DNA from: Flavobacterium psychrophilum | GTDB lineage: Bacteria > Bacteroidota > Bacteroidia > Flavobacteriales > Flavobacteriaceae | Length of the DNA: 32,925 nt | Assembly (NCBI GenBank): GCA_945878515.1 | Contig: CAMCTL010000013.1 | Location: 1-32,925, forward strand | Direction: 5' to 3' | In this document: positions 15,384 to 23,380 of the stretch, one piece after another | Position numbering within the stretch: position 1 is the stretch's first letter | How the letters are laid out: each line of letters starts with the position of its first letter | The notes under the pieces: model-generated | The model's input: only the letters and a program-made list of their open reading frames with translations | Told to the model about the DNA's origin: nothing | Database searches by the model: none | Position numbers and translations under genes: made by a program

Positions 15384-15974
15384 ATGGACAGTGAAAAATG
15401 CTTAGACCAAGAATATTGGGAAACTCAATATAAAACCAATGCTACAGGTTGGGATTTAGGCAAAGTTTCTCCGCCAATAAAGCAATATATTGACACTTTA
15501 AAAGACAAGAATATCAGCATTTTAATTCCAGGTTGTGGTAATTCTCATGAAGCAGAATATCTATTAAGTCAAGGTTTTACCAATATTACGCTTATAGATA
15601 TCGCACCAACATTGGTTTCAAACCTTCAGGAAAAATTCAAAAAATATCCCAATATCAAAATTGTTTTGGGTGACTTTTTTGAGCATAAAGGCGAATATGA
15701 TTTGGTTATTGAACAGACTTTTTTCTGTGCATTGCCACCTGTAATAAGAAAAAAATATGTCGTGGAAATACATAAAATTTTAAAGGATAATGGACTTTTG
15801 GTTGGCTTGTTATTCAATAGGGCATTTGAATCGGGGCCACCTTTTGGCGGAAGTCAAGCCGAATATGAGCTACTTTTTAAAGATTATTTTGACTTTAAAA
15901 TTATGGAGACTTGCCATAATTCAATTGCTCCACGAGCAAATTCCGAATTGTTTATCGAGTTTATAAAGAAATAG
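15384..15974 (+). CDS. TPMT-family SAM-dependent (thiol?) methyltransferase
   Basis: A 196-residue class I methyltransferase. It opens with E-Y-W-E-T-Q-Y-K-T-N-A-T-G-W-D-L-G-K-V-S-P-P (10-31), the W-x-x-x-Y..tGWdlG signature of the thiopurine S-methyltransferase family, followed by motif I L-I-P-G-C-G-N-S-H-E-A (47-57), L-I-D-I-A-P, and G-D-F-F near 96. I use the ATG at 15384 because the alternative GTG at 15363 adds seven residues inside the DUF202 gene. TPMT-type enzymes methylate thiols, selenols or tellurite. As the last gene of a sulfide/persulfide operon, S-methylation of sulfide or small thiols is plausible but unproven. Confidence 0.88.
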   Translation: MDSEKCLDQEYWETQYKTNATGWDLGKVSPPIKQYIDTLKDKNISILIPGCGNSHEAEYLLSQGFTNITLIDIAPTLVSNLQEKFKKYPNIKIVLGDFFEHKGEYDLVIEQTFFCALPPVIRKKYVVEIHKILKDNGLLVGLLFNRAFESGPPFGGSQAEYELLFKDYFDFKIMETCHNSIAPRANSELFIEFIKK

Positions 15975-15989
15975 TTTTAATGCAATTTT

Positions 15990-16018
15990 AAAGTATTTCT
16001 TGCTGGAATACTTTTTTT
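15990..16018 (+). terminator. Rho-independent terminator of the sulfur operon
   Basis: AAAGTATTTC (15990-15999) pairs with GGAATACTTT (16005-16014) with one G-U pair and a 5-nt loop, followed by a T run. It ends the TauE-to-methyltransferase unit and isolates the TetR operon. Confidence 0.85.
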
Positions 16019-16021
16019 ATT

Positions 16022-16029
16022 TATCTTTG
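16022..16029 (+). promoter_or_regulatory. -7 promoter element of the TetR efflux operon
   Basis: TATCTTTG matches TAnnTTTG exactly and lies just after the upstream terminator and 35 bp before the regulator ATG. Confidence 0.65.
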
Positions 16030-16031
16030 CT

Positions 16032-16056
16032 AACCAAATGGTTTAACCGTATAGTT
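16032..16056. promoter_or_regulatory. Candidate tandem TetR operator
   Basis: AACCAAATGGTT (16032-16043) and AACCGTATAGTT (16045-16056) are two 12-bp sites of the form AACCnnATRGTT, 13 bp apart; the first is a palindrome and the second nearly so. They begin 2 bp after the -7 box, covering the transcription start, as expected for autorepression. Confidence 0.6.
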
Positions 16057-16064
16057 AATTCAAA

Positions 16065-16658
16065 ATGACAACCGAAGAAAAAATATTCAATGCCGCGCGA
16101 ATTGTGTTCCAAAAGAAAGGTTTTGCCGGAGCTAGAATGCAGGAAATTGCAGACGAAGCTGGCATCAATAAAGCAATGTTGCATTATTGTTTCAAGAACA
16201 AAGAGTTACTTTTTCAAGCTGTATTTATGAATGCGTTTAGTCAATTGGCGCCACAAATCAATGAAATTTTCAATTCTCAGAATTCTGTTTTTGACAAAAT
16301 CAGAAAATTTACGCACAGTTATATTTCGTTTGTAATGCTGAATCCCTATTTGCCCCAATTTGTAATTCAGGAAATGAACAACAATCCCGAGTTTGTGATT
16401 TCGTTTTTAAAGAATGAAAACAGACCCAATCCAACATTTTTGATTACTCAAATTGAAAAAGAAATCGCAAATGGGATCATCAAACCCATCAATCCGAAAC
16501 ATCTTTTAATGAATATGATTTCGATGACGGTTTTTCCTTTTGCTGCCCAAATGATGATCAAGGGAATACTTCAAATTTCTGACACAGAGTTTAATACAAT
16601 GATGGAAGAACGAAAAACTAGCATTGCCGAACAAATTATTAATTCTATAAAAAAATGA
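16065..16658 (+). CDS. TetR/AcrR-family repressor of the efflux operon
   Basis: A 197-residue regulator. The N-terminal DNA-binding domain (residues 1-50) has [19 protein letters not shown] and the helix-turn-helix [23 protein letters not shown]. The remainder is an all-helical ligand/dimer domain. It is the first gene of a seven-gene plus-strand unit and overlaps the TolC gene by four bases. It corresponds in position to CecR (YbiH) in the E. coli ybh locus. It probably represses its own operon until an efflux substrate binds; the ligand is unknown. Confidence 0.93.
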   Translation: MTTEEKIFNAARIVFQKKGFAGARMQEIADEAGINKAMLHYCFKNKELLFQAVFMNAFSQLAPQINEIFNSQNSVFDKIRKFTHSYISFVMLNPYLPQFVIQEMNNNPEFVISFLKNENRPNPTFLITQIEKEIANGIIKPINPKHLLMNMISMTVFPFAAQMMIKGILQISDTEFNTMMEERKTSIAEQIINSIKK

Positions 16659-17911
16659 AACTATTTTTAAGGTTAACATTTGTACTATTGATGTTGCCAA
16701 TTTTATCCAATGCGCAACAGACATTGTCATTGGAAAATTGCTATGATTTAGTCAATAAAAATTATCCTTTGGCGAAACAAACGGAATTATTGCAACAAAA
16801 ATCAATTTTTGAAATGGATGCGCTAAATAAAGGAAAACTTCCTAAAATTGATCTCAATGCGCAAGGAACTTATCAATCGGCTGTAACTGGTTTGCCTATT
16901 CCGTTGCCCAACGTGACTCCTATAAATAAGGATCAATATCGAGCCACTTTAGACTTAAATCAATTAATCTATAATGGCGGAATGATTGATGCTAATGTTA
17001 AACTCAAAGAGGCGCAAACCAAAACCCAAAAACAACAAGTTGAAGTCAGTTTATACCAAATAAAAACCAAAATCAATCAGTTATTTTTTTCTGTGTTGTT
17101 GTTACAAGAACGAAAAGCTATTTTGATTTCTAAACAAGATCAATTGGTTTCTAAAATAAATGAAGTGAAAACAGGTGTTAAATTTGGTGCAATTCTTCCT
17201 GCTTCGGAGAAAGTTCTCGAAGCCGAAAACTTGAAAATTAAGCAGCAACTTGTCGAAATTCAATTTGATAAAAAGCGATTGTTAGAAAATTTATCTTCTA
17301 TTACTTTTTCGACAATTGACGAAAATACAAATTTGGTTCAACCAATGATTTCCAATGATTTTTCTAATGATATTAATCGTCCGGAATTGAAATTATACGA
17401 TTTGCAAAGCAAGCAAATTGACGTGTCTAAAGAGATAATTTCTAAAAATAATCTACCAAAAATAAATGCTTTTGGTCAGGCTGGTTATGGAAATCCTGGA
17501 TTGAATATGTTGGATAATTCATTTCAAACCTTTTATATGGTGGGTTTAAAGGCCAATTGGAATGTGTTCGATTGGAATAAATCCAAAATAGAACAAGACG
17601 CATTAACGGTTTCAGCCGATATCGTGGCCACTGAAAAAGAAACTTTTTTGCTTAACAATACCTTGCAATTGCAAGAAATGGAGAACGAAATTCATAAAAT
17701 CGAAGCCATAATAAATACCGATTCAGAAATCATTTCCCTGCGAGAAGCTGTAGTTAAATCTTCGGATTCACAATTGAAAAATGGCGTGATCACCTCATCG
17801 GAATTTTTGGTAGAATTTACCAATTTATACGAAGCCAAAACCAACCAAAAACTACATAAAATTCAATTGGATTTGGCAAAAGCCAATTATAAAGTTAGTA
17901 AAGGATATTAA
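16655..17911 (+). CDS. TolC-family outer-membrane efflux protein
   Basis: A 418-residue precursor with a signal peptide (residues 1-20, cleavage near S-N-A|Q-Q). The mature part starts with [18 protein letters not shown], the usual N-terminal helix of TolC/OEP proteins, followed by two helical-barrel repeats with long glutamine- and lysine-rich coiled-coil stretches and [12 protein letters not shown] type beta segments. It would form the trimeric channel in the outer membrane for the ABC pump encoded downstream. It overlaps the TetR stop (ATGA), so translation is coupled. The E. coli ybh locus lacks a dedicated TolC, so this operon is more self-contained. Confidence 0.92.
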   Translation: MKLFLRLTFVLLMLPILSNAQQTLSLENCYDLVNKNYPLAKQTELLQQKSIFEMDALNKGKLPKIDLNAQGTYQSAVTGLPIPLPNVTPINKDQYRATLDLNQLIYNGGMIDANVKLKEAQTKTQKQQVEVSLYQIKTKINQLFFSVLLLQERKAILISKQDQLVSKINEVKTGVKFGAILPASEKVLEAENLKIKQQLVEIQFDKKRLLENLSSITFSTIDENTNLVQPMISNDFSNDINRPELKLYDLQSKQIDVSKEIISKNNLPKINAFGQAGYGNPGLNMLDNSFQTFYMVGLKANWNVFDWNKSKIEQDALTVSADIVATEKETFLLNNTLQLQEMENEIHKIEAIINTDSEIISLREAVVKSSDSQLKNGVITSSEFLVEFTNLYEAKTNQKLHKIQLDLAKANYKVSKGY

Positions 17912-17924
17912 AACATAAATAAAA

Positions 17925-18815
17925 ATGAAAAATATAATCCCAATCTTAATGCTTGCAAGCCTAATTTCTTGCAACAAAAGCAACGACAAAGCCGATGGTT
18001 ACGGAAATTTTGAAGCAGCCGAAGTCACCATTTCGGCTGAAGCCAACGGTAAAATCGAATATTTGAAACTCGAAGAAGGAGATGTTCTCGAACCAAAAAC
18101 TCAAGTAGGTTTGATTGATACCACACAATTGTATTTCAATAAACAACAATTAATCGCCTCAAAAAGTACGGTTTATTCCAAATCGGCTAATGTTTTGTCG
18201 CAAATTAAAGTCTTGCAGGAACAATTGAAAACTAGTCAAACCGAGAGAAAAAGAATCCAAAATATGTTTGCCGAAAATGCCGCGACCAAACGTCAAGTAG
18301 ATGAAATTGATGGAAAAGTGAGCGTGATTCAGGAGCAAATAAAAAGCGTGGAAACCCAAAACGCGCCCATTGTAAACGAAGTAAAATCAATCGATGTTCA
18401 AATCGAAAAAATCAATGACCAAATCCAGAAAAGCAAAATTACCAACCCTATAAAAGGAACAGTCTTAGCCAAATATGCGGAACCCAACGAAGTGACAGCT
18501 TTCGGGAAACCGCTTTATAAAATTGCCGATATTTCTGAAATGACAGTCCGGGTTTACATCAGTGAAAACCAATTGTCAAACATAAAAGTAGGTCAAAAAG
18601 TAACAGTAAAAATTGATTCCCAAAAAGAGATGAAATCCCTTCCAGGAACAATTTCCTGGATTGCTTCTTCTGCAGAATTCACTCCGAAAGTGGTCCAAAC
18701 CAAAGAAGAAAGAGTCAATCTGGTGTATGCTGTTAAAGTGAAAGTAAAAAACGGCGGAACTTTAAAAATAGGAATGCCTGCTGAAATGTGGATAAATGAA
18801 TCAAAGAAAATCTAA
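17925..18815 (+). CDS. HlyD/YbhG-family lipoprotein adaptor
   Basis: A 296-residue membrane-fusion protein. The N-terminus has a lipoprotein signal with lipobox L-I-S-C (C16), so it should be anchored to the periplasmic face of a membrane by lipid. Next come a lipoyl half-motif (S-A-E-A-N-G-K-I-E-Y-L-K-L-E-E-G-D), a long alpha-hairpin coiled coil (about 65-165, L-K-T-S-Q-T-E-R-K-R-I-Q), the second lipoyl half (I-T-N-P-I-K-G-T-V-L-A-K) and a beta-barrel with V-R-V-Y-I-S-E-N-Q-L. It would bridge the ABC permeases and TolC. It is the counterpart of YbhG. Confidence 0.92.
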   Translation: MKNIIPILMLASLISCNKSNDKADGYGNFEAAEVTISAEANGKIEYLKLEEGDVLEPKTQVGLIDTTQLYFNKQQLIASKSTVYSKSANVLSQIKVLQEQLKTSQTERKRIQNMFAENAATKRQVDEIDGKVSVIQEQIKSVETQNAPIVNEVKSIDVQIEKINDQIQKSKITNPIKGTVLAKYAEPNEVTAFGKPLYKIADISEMTVRVYISENQLSNIKVGQKVTVKIDSQKEMKSLPGTISWIASSAEFTPKVVQTKEERVNLVYAVKVKVKNGGTLKIGMPAEMWINESKKI

Positions 18816-18861
18816 AAGGCAAAATTGATTTTTGAAATTGCCATTGAAATTACTATTGAAT

Positions 18862-19758
18862 ATGAGTATAATTGTCCAAAATATCTCCAAATCCTACAGC
18901 AAAATCAAAGCTGTTGAAGCCATTTCTTTTGAAGTAAAAGAAGGGGAGTTGTTTGGATTGATTGGACCCGATGGAGCAGGGAAGACCACTATTTTCAGAA
19001 TATTGACCACGCTTTTATTGGCAAACGAAGGTTCCGCAACAGTTGCGGGTAATGATGTTGTAAAAGAGTATAAAGATATTCGGAATTCAGTAGGCTATAT
19101 GCCTGGGAAATTCTCTTTGTACCAAGATTTATCCGTGGAGGAAAACCTTACTTTTTTTGCCACCATTTTTGGAACAACCATCGAAGAAAATTATGATTTA
19201 ATCAAGGATATTTACGTTCAAATCGAACCTTTCAAAACCAGAAGGGCAGGAGCGCTTTCGGGCGGAATGAAACAGAAACTGGCTTTGTGTTGCGCCTTAA
19301 TTCATAAACCCAAAGTGTTATTTCTGGACGAACCCACAACTGGAGTGGATCCTGTTTCTCGAAAGGAATTTTGGCAAATGCTCAAAAGATTGCAGCAAAA
19401 AGGCATTACAATTTTAGTTTCTACACCCTATATGGACGAAGCGGCTTTGTGTGATCGAATCGCATTAATTCAAAAAGGGAAAATTCTAAAAATTGATAGT
19501 CCAGAGAATATTATCAAAAAATACGACAAAACTATTTATGATGTACAGACAAAAAATATGCATCAATTGATTTTAGATTTAAAGAGCTATCCAAGTCAAT
19601 ACAGCGTTTTTGCCTTTGGAGAATACATTCATTATATTGATAAAAACACCGGCTTCAGCAGTAAGGATTTAGAAAAATATTTAATATATAAAAAGCATCA
19701 GGAAATAACGATACAACCAGCAATTACAACTATTGAGGACGTTTTTATGGATTTGTAA
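18862..19758 (+). CDS. ABC exporter ATPase 1 (YbhF N-half-like)
   Basis: A 298-residue ATP-binding protein. Walker A is GPDGAGKT (35-42; Asp replaces the more usual Asn), the signature is L-S-G-G-M-K-Q-K-L, Walker B is V-L-F-L-D-E-P-T-T-G-V-D-P, and the switch region reads S-T-P-Y-M-D-E-A, with Pro where the H-loop His is normally found. The last 80 residues are a C-terminal regulatory extension. An upstream TTG at 18832 would add ten hydrophobic residues; I prefer the ATG at 18862 because family proteins start close to this I-V-Q-N-I-S-K-S-Y strand. It pairs with ATPase 2 as a heterodimeric engine. Confidence 0.9.
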   Translation: MSIIVQNISKSYSKIKAVEAISFEVKEGELFGLIGPDGAGKTTIFRILTTLLLANEGSATVAGNDVVKEYKDIRNSVGYMPGKFSLYQDLSVEENLTFFATIFGTTIEENYDLIKDIYVQIEPFKTRRAGALSGGMKQKLALCCALIHKPKVLFLDEPTTGVDPVSRKEFWQMLKRLQQKGITILVSTPYMDEAALCDRIALIQKGKILKIDSPENIIKKYDKTIYDVQTKNMHQLILDLKSYPSQYSVFAFGEYIHYIDKNTGFSSKDLEKYLIYKKHQEITIQPAITTIEDVFMDL

Positions 19759-19892
19759 AAAATGGCATACGGAGGAAACGGATGAAGCGGATTGTCAAAG
19801 ATTCATTTGTAAATACAGGGTTTTAGAATTCCCTAATAATCTGTGACTAAATAAATTTGTACCAATTTGCGTAATTTGTGGCTAAAAAATAA

Positions 19893-20627
19893 ATGAACAA
19901 AGAAAAAATCATAGCAGTACAAAATTTGACCAAACAATTTGGCAGTTTCTCAGCGGTCAAAAGTATTTCTTTTGATGTCTATAAAGGAGAGATTTTCGGA
20001 TTTCTTGGAGCTAATGGTGCGGGAAAAACTACCGCTATGAAAATGCTCATCGGGATTTCAAAACCAACATCTGGGGAAGCTTTGGTTGCGGGATTTGATG
20101 TAAAAACCAATACTGAAATGGTCAAGAGAAGCATTGGTTATATGAGTCAAAAGTTTTCGATGTATGACGATTTAACCATCAAGGAAAACATCACTTTTTT
20201 TGGAGGAATTTATGGATTGAGCAAAATTCAAATCAAAGAAAAAACAGCACAATTAGTTCAAGAATTAGGGCTTGAAGAATCAATTGATAAACTAGTGGGT
20301 TCTTTGCCTTTGGGATGGAAACAGAAATTATCTTTCTCGGTTGCTTTATTGCACGAACCAAAAATAGTATTTCTAGACGAACCCACCGGTGGAGTCGATC
20401 CTATAACCCGAAGACAATTTTGGGAAATGATTTATGCCGAAGCCAACAAAGGCACCACAATTTTTGTGACCACCCATTATATGGACGAAGCCGAATATTG
20501 TGACCGTGTTTCCATTATGGTAGAGGGAGTTATAGAAGCGCTTGACACTCCAAAAAATCTGAAAAAGAAATACAATGTAACTTCAATGAATGATGTTTTT
20601 TTGAAATTGGCGAGGAATGTGGAATAG
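19893..20627 (+). CDS. ABC exporter ATPase 2 (YbhF C-half-like)
   Basis: A 244-residue ATP-binding protein with Walker A GANGAGKT (39-46), Q-loop Y-M-S-Q-K-F, Walker B I-V-F-L-D-E-P-T-G-G-V-D-P (about 158-170) and H-loop T-T-H-Y-M-D-E-A. The signature is S-L-P-L-G-W-K-Q-K-L, so LSGG is replaced by LPLG. The same substitution is, as far as I recall, typical of the second nucleotide-binding domain of YbhF. One full and one altered signature suggest asymmetric ATP sites. The gene is preceded by a 134-bp spacer with a TAAATTTG box at 19852-19859 that could be an internal promoter. Confidence 0.93.
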   Translation: MNKEKIIAVQNLTKQFGSFSAVKSISFDVYKGEIFGFLGANGAGKTTAMKMLIGISKPTSGEALVAGFDVKTNTEMVKRSIGYMSQKFSMYDDLTIKENITFFGGIYGLSKIQIKEKTAQLVQELGLEESIDKLVGSLPLGWKQKLSFSVALLHEPKIVFLDEPTGGVDPITRRQFWEMIYAEANKGTTIFVTTHYMDEAEYCDRVSIMVEGVIEALDTPKNLKKKYNVTSMNDVFLKLARNVE

Positions 20628-20683
20628 TATTAAGATTTGAGTGTTAAGTATTAAGACAAAAAATTAGTGGAATAAAAGATTTA

Positions 20684-20747
20684 AACCATTAAGATATTTA
20701 AGGTTCATTAAGTTTTTTATCTTAATTTTCTTAATCTCTTAATGGTT
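20684..20747. repeat. Imperfect inverted repeat between ATPase 2 and the first permease
   Basis: Outer arms AACCATTAAG (20684-20693) and CTTAATGGTT (20738-20747) pair perfectly; inner arms ATTAAG (20707-20712) and CTTAAT (20721-20726) also pair. The centre is T-rich. It may act as an mRNA-stabilising or attenuating hairpin inside the operon, or be a dispersed repeat; there is no proper terminator T run after it. Confidence 0.65.
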
Positions 20748-20769
20748 CAAAAAAGCGTAAAGGTTTAAA

Positions 20770-21876
20770 ATGAAAAGATTCATCGGTTTTGTAACAAAAG
20801 AATTCTATCACATTTTCCGTGACAAACGAACTATGTTTATACTCTTCGGAATGCCCATTGCTCAGATAATGCTTTTTGGATTTGCAATTACCAATGAAAT
20901 CAATAATGTCAACATTGCCGTTTTCGATAAATCAAAAGACAATGAAACCCAAAAGATCATCAACAAAATCAGTGCATCTCAATATTTTGTAATTAATGAA
21001 CAAATTAGTAGTGAAAACCAAATCGAAAGTGTTTTCAAAAAAGGAAAAGTAAAAGCGGTTTTGGTATTTGAAAAAGATTTTATAAAGAATTTACAAACAC
21101 GCAAGCAAGCCAAAGTACAAGTCATAACTGATGCTACTGATCCCAACGTTGCTAACACGATTACGAATTATATCAACGCGATTTTTCAAAATTATACACA
21201 GGAAATCAATAAAAACAACAAGGCTAGTCATCAAATACAAACCCAAACTCAACTTTACTACAACCCCGAATTGAAGAGCGTGTTTACCTTTGTGCCTGGA
21301 GTTATGACCATTATTTTGATGCTCGTTTCCGCAATGATGACTTCTATTTCCATCACTCGGGAAAAGGAATTGGGCACGATGGAAGTGTTATTGGTTTCGC
21401 CTTTAAAACCATTTCAAGTTATCATTGGTAAAGTGTTTCCGTATATTTTCCTTTCGATAATCAACGCGACAATTATTTTGCTTCTAGGTTTTTTTGTGTT
21501 CAAAATGCCGATTGAAGGCAATTTGTTTTTATTGGCATTCGAAAGTATTTTGTTTATTACAACGGCACTTTCATTGGGTATTTTGATATCGACGGTTTCT
21601 AATTCGCAACAAACTGCAATGATGCTTTCTTTGATGGGACTAATGCTACCTGTAATTATCCTTTCAGGGTTTATTTTTCCAGTTTCTAGTATGCCTTTGC
21701 CGTTGCAATTTATTAGCAAAATTATTCCAGCCAAGTGGTTTATTATCATCATTAAAGCGATTTTACTAAAAGGAGCAATCATCGTTGTAATTTGGAAAGA
21801 AACGTTAATTCTTATTGGAATGACATTGTTTTTCCTTGTAATTAGCATCAAAAAATATAAAATAAGATTAGAGTAG
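20770..21876 (+). CDS. ABC-2 type permease (YbhS-like)
   Basis: A 368-residue membrane protein with the ABC-2 topology of the YbhS/YbhR group. It has an N-terminal amphipathic segment F-V-T-K-E-F-Y-H-I-F-R-D-K-R-T, one transmembrane helix (about 22-42), a large extracytoplasmic domain (about 45-170) and five further membrane helices. The E-K-E-L-G-T-M-E-x-L-L-V-S-P-L-K-P coupling segment is near residue 200. The central domain contains the D-x-T-D-P-N-V-A motif. Together with the next permease it forms the transmembrane pathway of the pump. The substrate cannot be read from sequence; YbhFSR in E. coli has been linked to export of drugs and cations. Confidence 0.9.
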   Translation: MKRFIGFVTKEFYHIFRDKRTMFILFGMPIAQIMLFGFAITNEINNVNIAVFDKSKDNETQKIINKISASQYFVINEQISSENQIESVFKKGKVKAVLVFEKDFIKNLQTRKQAKVQVITDATDPNVANTITNYINAIFQNYTQEINKNNKASHQIQTQTQLYYNPELKSVFTFVPGVMTIILMLVSAMMTSISITREKELGTMEVLLVSPLKPFQVIIGKVFPYIFLSIINATIILLLGFFVFKMPIEGNLFLLAFESILFITTALSLGILISTVSNSQQTAMMLSLMGLMLPVIILSGFIFPVSSMPLPLQFISKIIPAKWFIIIIKAILLKGAIIVVIWKETLILIGMTLFFLVISIKKYKIRLE

Positions 21877-21996
21877 ATAAGTGAAAATAGAGTAAAGAAA
21901 ATTGATGATAGAGAAAAGACAATAAAATCCGTTCAATCCTTATTATCTGTGGGCAAAAAAAACTTTGTGACTTTGTGCCTTCGTGGCAAATAAATT

Positions 21997-23121
21997 ATGA
22001 AAACAATACTATTCATTATCCAAAAGGAATTCAGACAAATCTTTAGAAATAAAGCAATGCTTCCTATTATATTTGTTATGCCCTTTATACAATTGATGAT
22101 TCTGTCGAATGCGGCGAGTTTTGAAATCAAAAACATCAAGTTTTCTTATATTGACAACGATCATTCTGTGGCTTCAAGGGAATTGATTTCGAAATTTGAA
22201 GCTTCGAAATATTTTAATATCATCGAAAATTTTTCATCCAAAAAAGAAGCTGATTTGCAAATGCAAACCGGAAAAGTCGATGTCATTCTCGAAATTCCCA
22301 ATCATTTTGAACGTGATTTAATTACAGAAAACATAACCAATCTTTTAGTGAGCATTAATGCCATAGATGGTGCGGCGGCAGGAGTGGAGAATGTGTATAT
22401 TTCGCAAATCATAAACGGTTTCAACCAAAAAATCCAAACCCAATTGTATCAATACAACGAAGCTTCTTATGTTCAACCGATTAATATTGTTACTATTCCC
22501 TCGTTTTGGTACAACAATACCCTGAACTACAAAACTTTTATGGTTCCGGGGATTTTGGTATTGTTGGTTACAATGCTAACATTGTTTTTATCTTCAATGA
22601 ACATTGTTCGGGAAAAAGAAATAGGAACTTTGGAACAAATTAATGTAACTCCCATCAAAAAATACCAGTTCATCATTGGGAAATTGTTTCCGTTTTGGGT
22701 TTTAGGTTTAGTGATTTTAACAGTTGGTTTGACCATAGCCAAAGTCGTTTTTAGCGTTCCCATTTTAGGGAGTATTGGATTGATTTATTTCTTTACCTCC
22801 ATTTATTTATTGGTTATTCTCGGCATTGGATTAATTATTTCTAATTATTCCGATACGCAGCAACAGGCAATGTTTGTGGCGTGGTTTTTTACCGTTATCT
22901 TTATCTTAATGAGCGGTTTATTTACGCCAATCGAAAGTATGCCTCAATGGGCACAAAATATAACTTTACTCAATCCAATTCGATATTTTGTCGAGATTAT
23001 TCGAATGGTGATGCTTAAAGGAGCTACGTTTTCGGATATTTCAAGACCATTTTCTATTATTGTATGCTATGCATTTGTATTGAATGGCGTTGCGGTTTGG
23101 AGCTATAAGAAAATGAATTAA
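21997..23121 (+). CDS. ABC-2 type permease (YbhR-like)
   Basis: A 374-residue paralogue of the preceding permease with the same layout: I-Q-K-E-F-R-Q-I-F-R-N-K before the first membrane helix, an extracytoplasmic domain of about 130 residues with Y-I-D-N-D-H, then five membrane helices. The coupling motif E-K-E-I-G-T-L-E-Q-I-N-V-T-P-I-K-K is near 208-224. It is the last gene of the efflux operon. A 120-bp spacer separates it from its partner; that spacer carries a degenerate TTTGTG..CGTGGC element just before the ATG. No strong terminator is seen downstream, only a short TAGTATACTA palindrome. Confidence 0.9.
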   Translation: MKTILFIIQKEFRQIFRNKAMLPIIFVMPFIQLMILSNAASFEIKNIKFSYIDNDHSVASRELISKFEASKYFNIIENFSSKKEADLQMQTGKVDVILEIPNHFERDLITENITNLLVSINAIDGAAAGVENVYISQIINGFNQKIQTQLYQYNEASYVQPINIVTIPSFWYNNTLNYKTFMVPGILVLLVTMLTLFLSSMNIVREKEIGTLEQINVTPIKKYQFIIGKLFPFWVLGLVILTVGLTIAKVVFSVPILGSIGLIYFFTSIYLLVILGIGLIISNYSDTQQQAMFVAWFFTVIFILMSGLFTPIESMPQWAQNITLLNPIRYFVEIIRMVMLKGATFSDISRPFSIIVCYAFVLNGVAVWSYKKMN

Positions 23122-23380
23122 ACTAGTTTAAATAGTATACTAATGTTTCATTTTTTGATACTTTTAGAAATGGACTTCAATATAAAAAATGAAAGATGTC
23201 AAATTCTATTTTACATAATATAAATTATAGTTCAATAATATATACTTAAAATAGTAGGTGAAATAAACTATGAATACTTTCAGAAATTATTAACTAGTTT
23301 TCAAATGTAAATAAACATTTGGCACTTTCAATTTGAAGTTTTTTATTTCTACTTTTACACTAAATATCTTTAACTATAAT

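Noticed and set aside
18832..18861. Upstream TTG start for efflux ATPase 1
   Set aside because: It would add ten hydrophobic residues derived from a repeat-like ATTGCCATTGAAATT sequence; the ATG at 18862 fits the family N-terminus.
20641..20760. Terminator between ATPase 2 and the permease gene
   Set aside because: The inverted repeat is long and imperfect and is not followed by a T run; splitting the ABC operon here would separate pump subunits.
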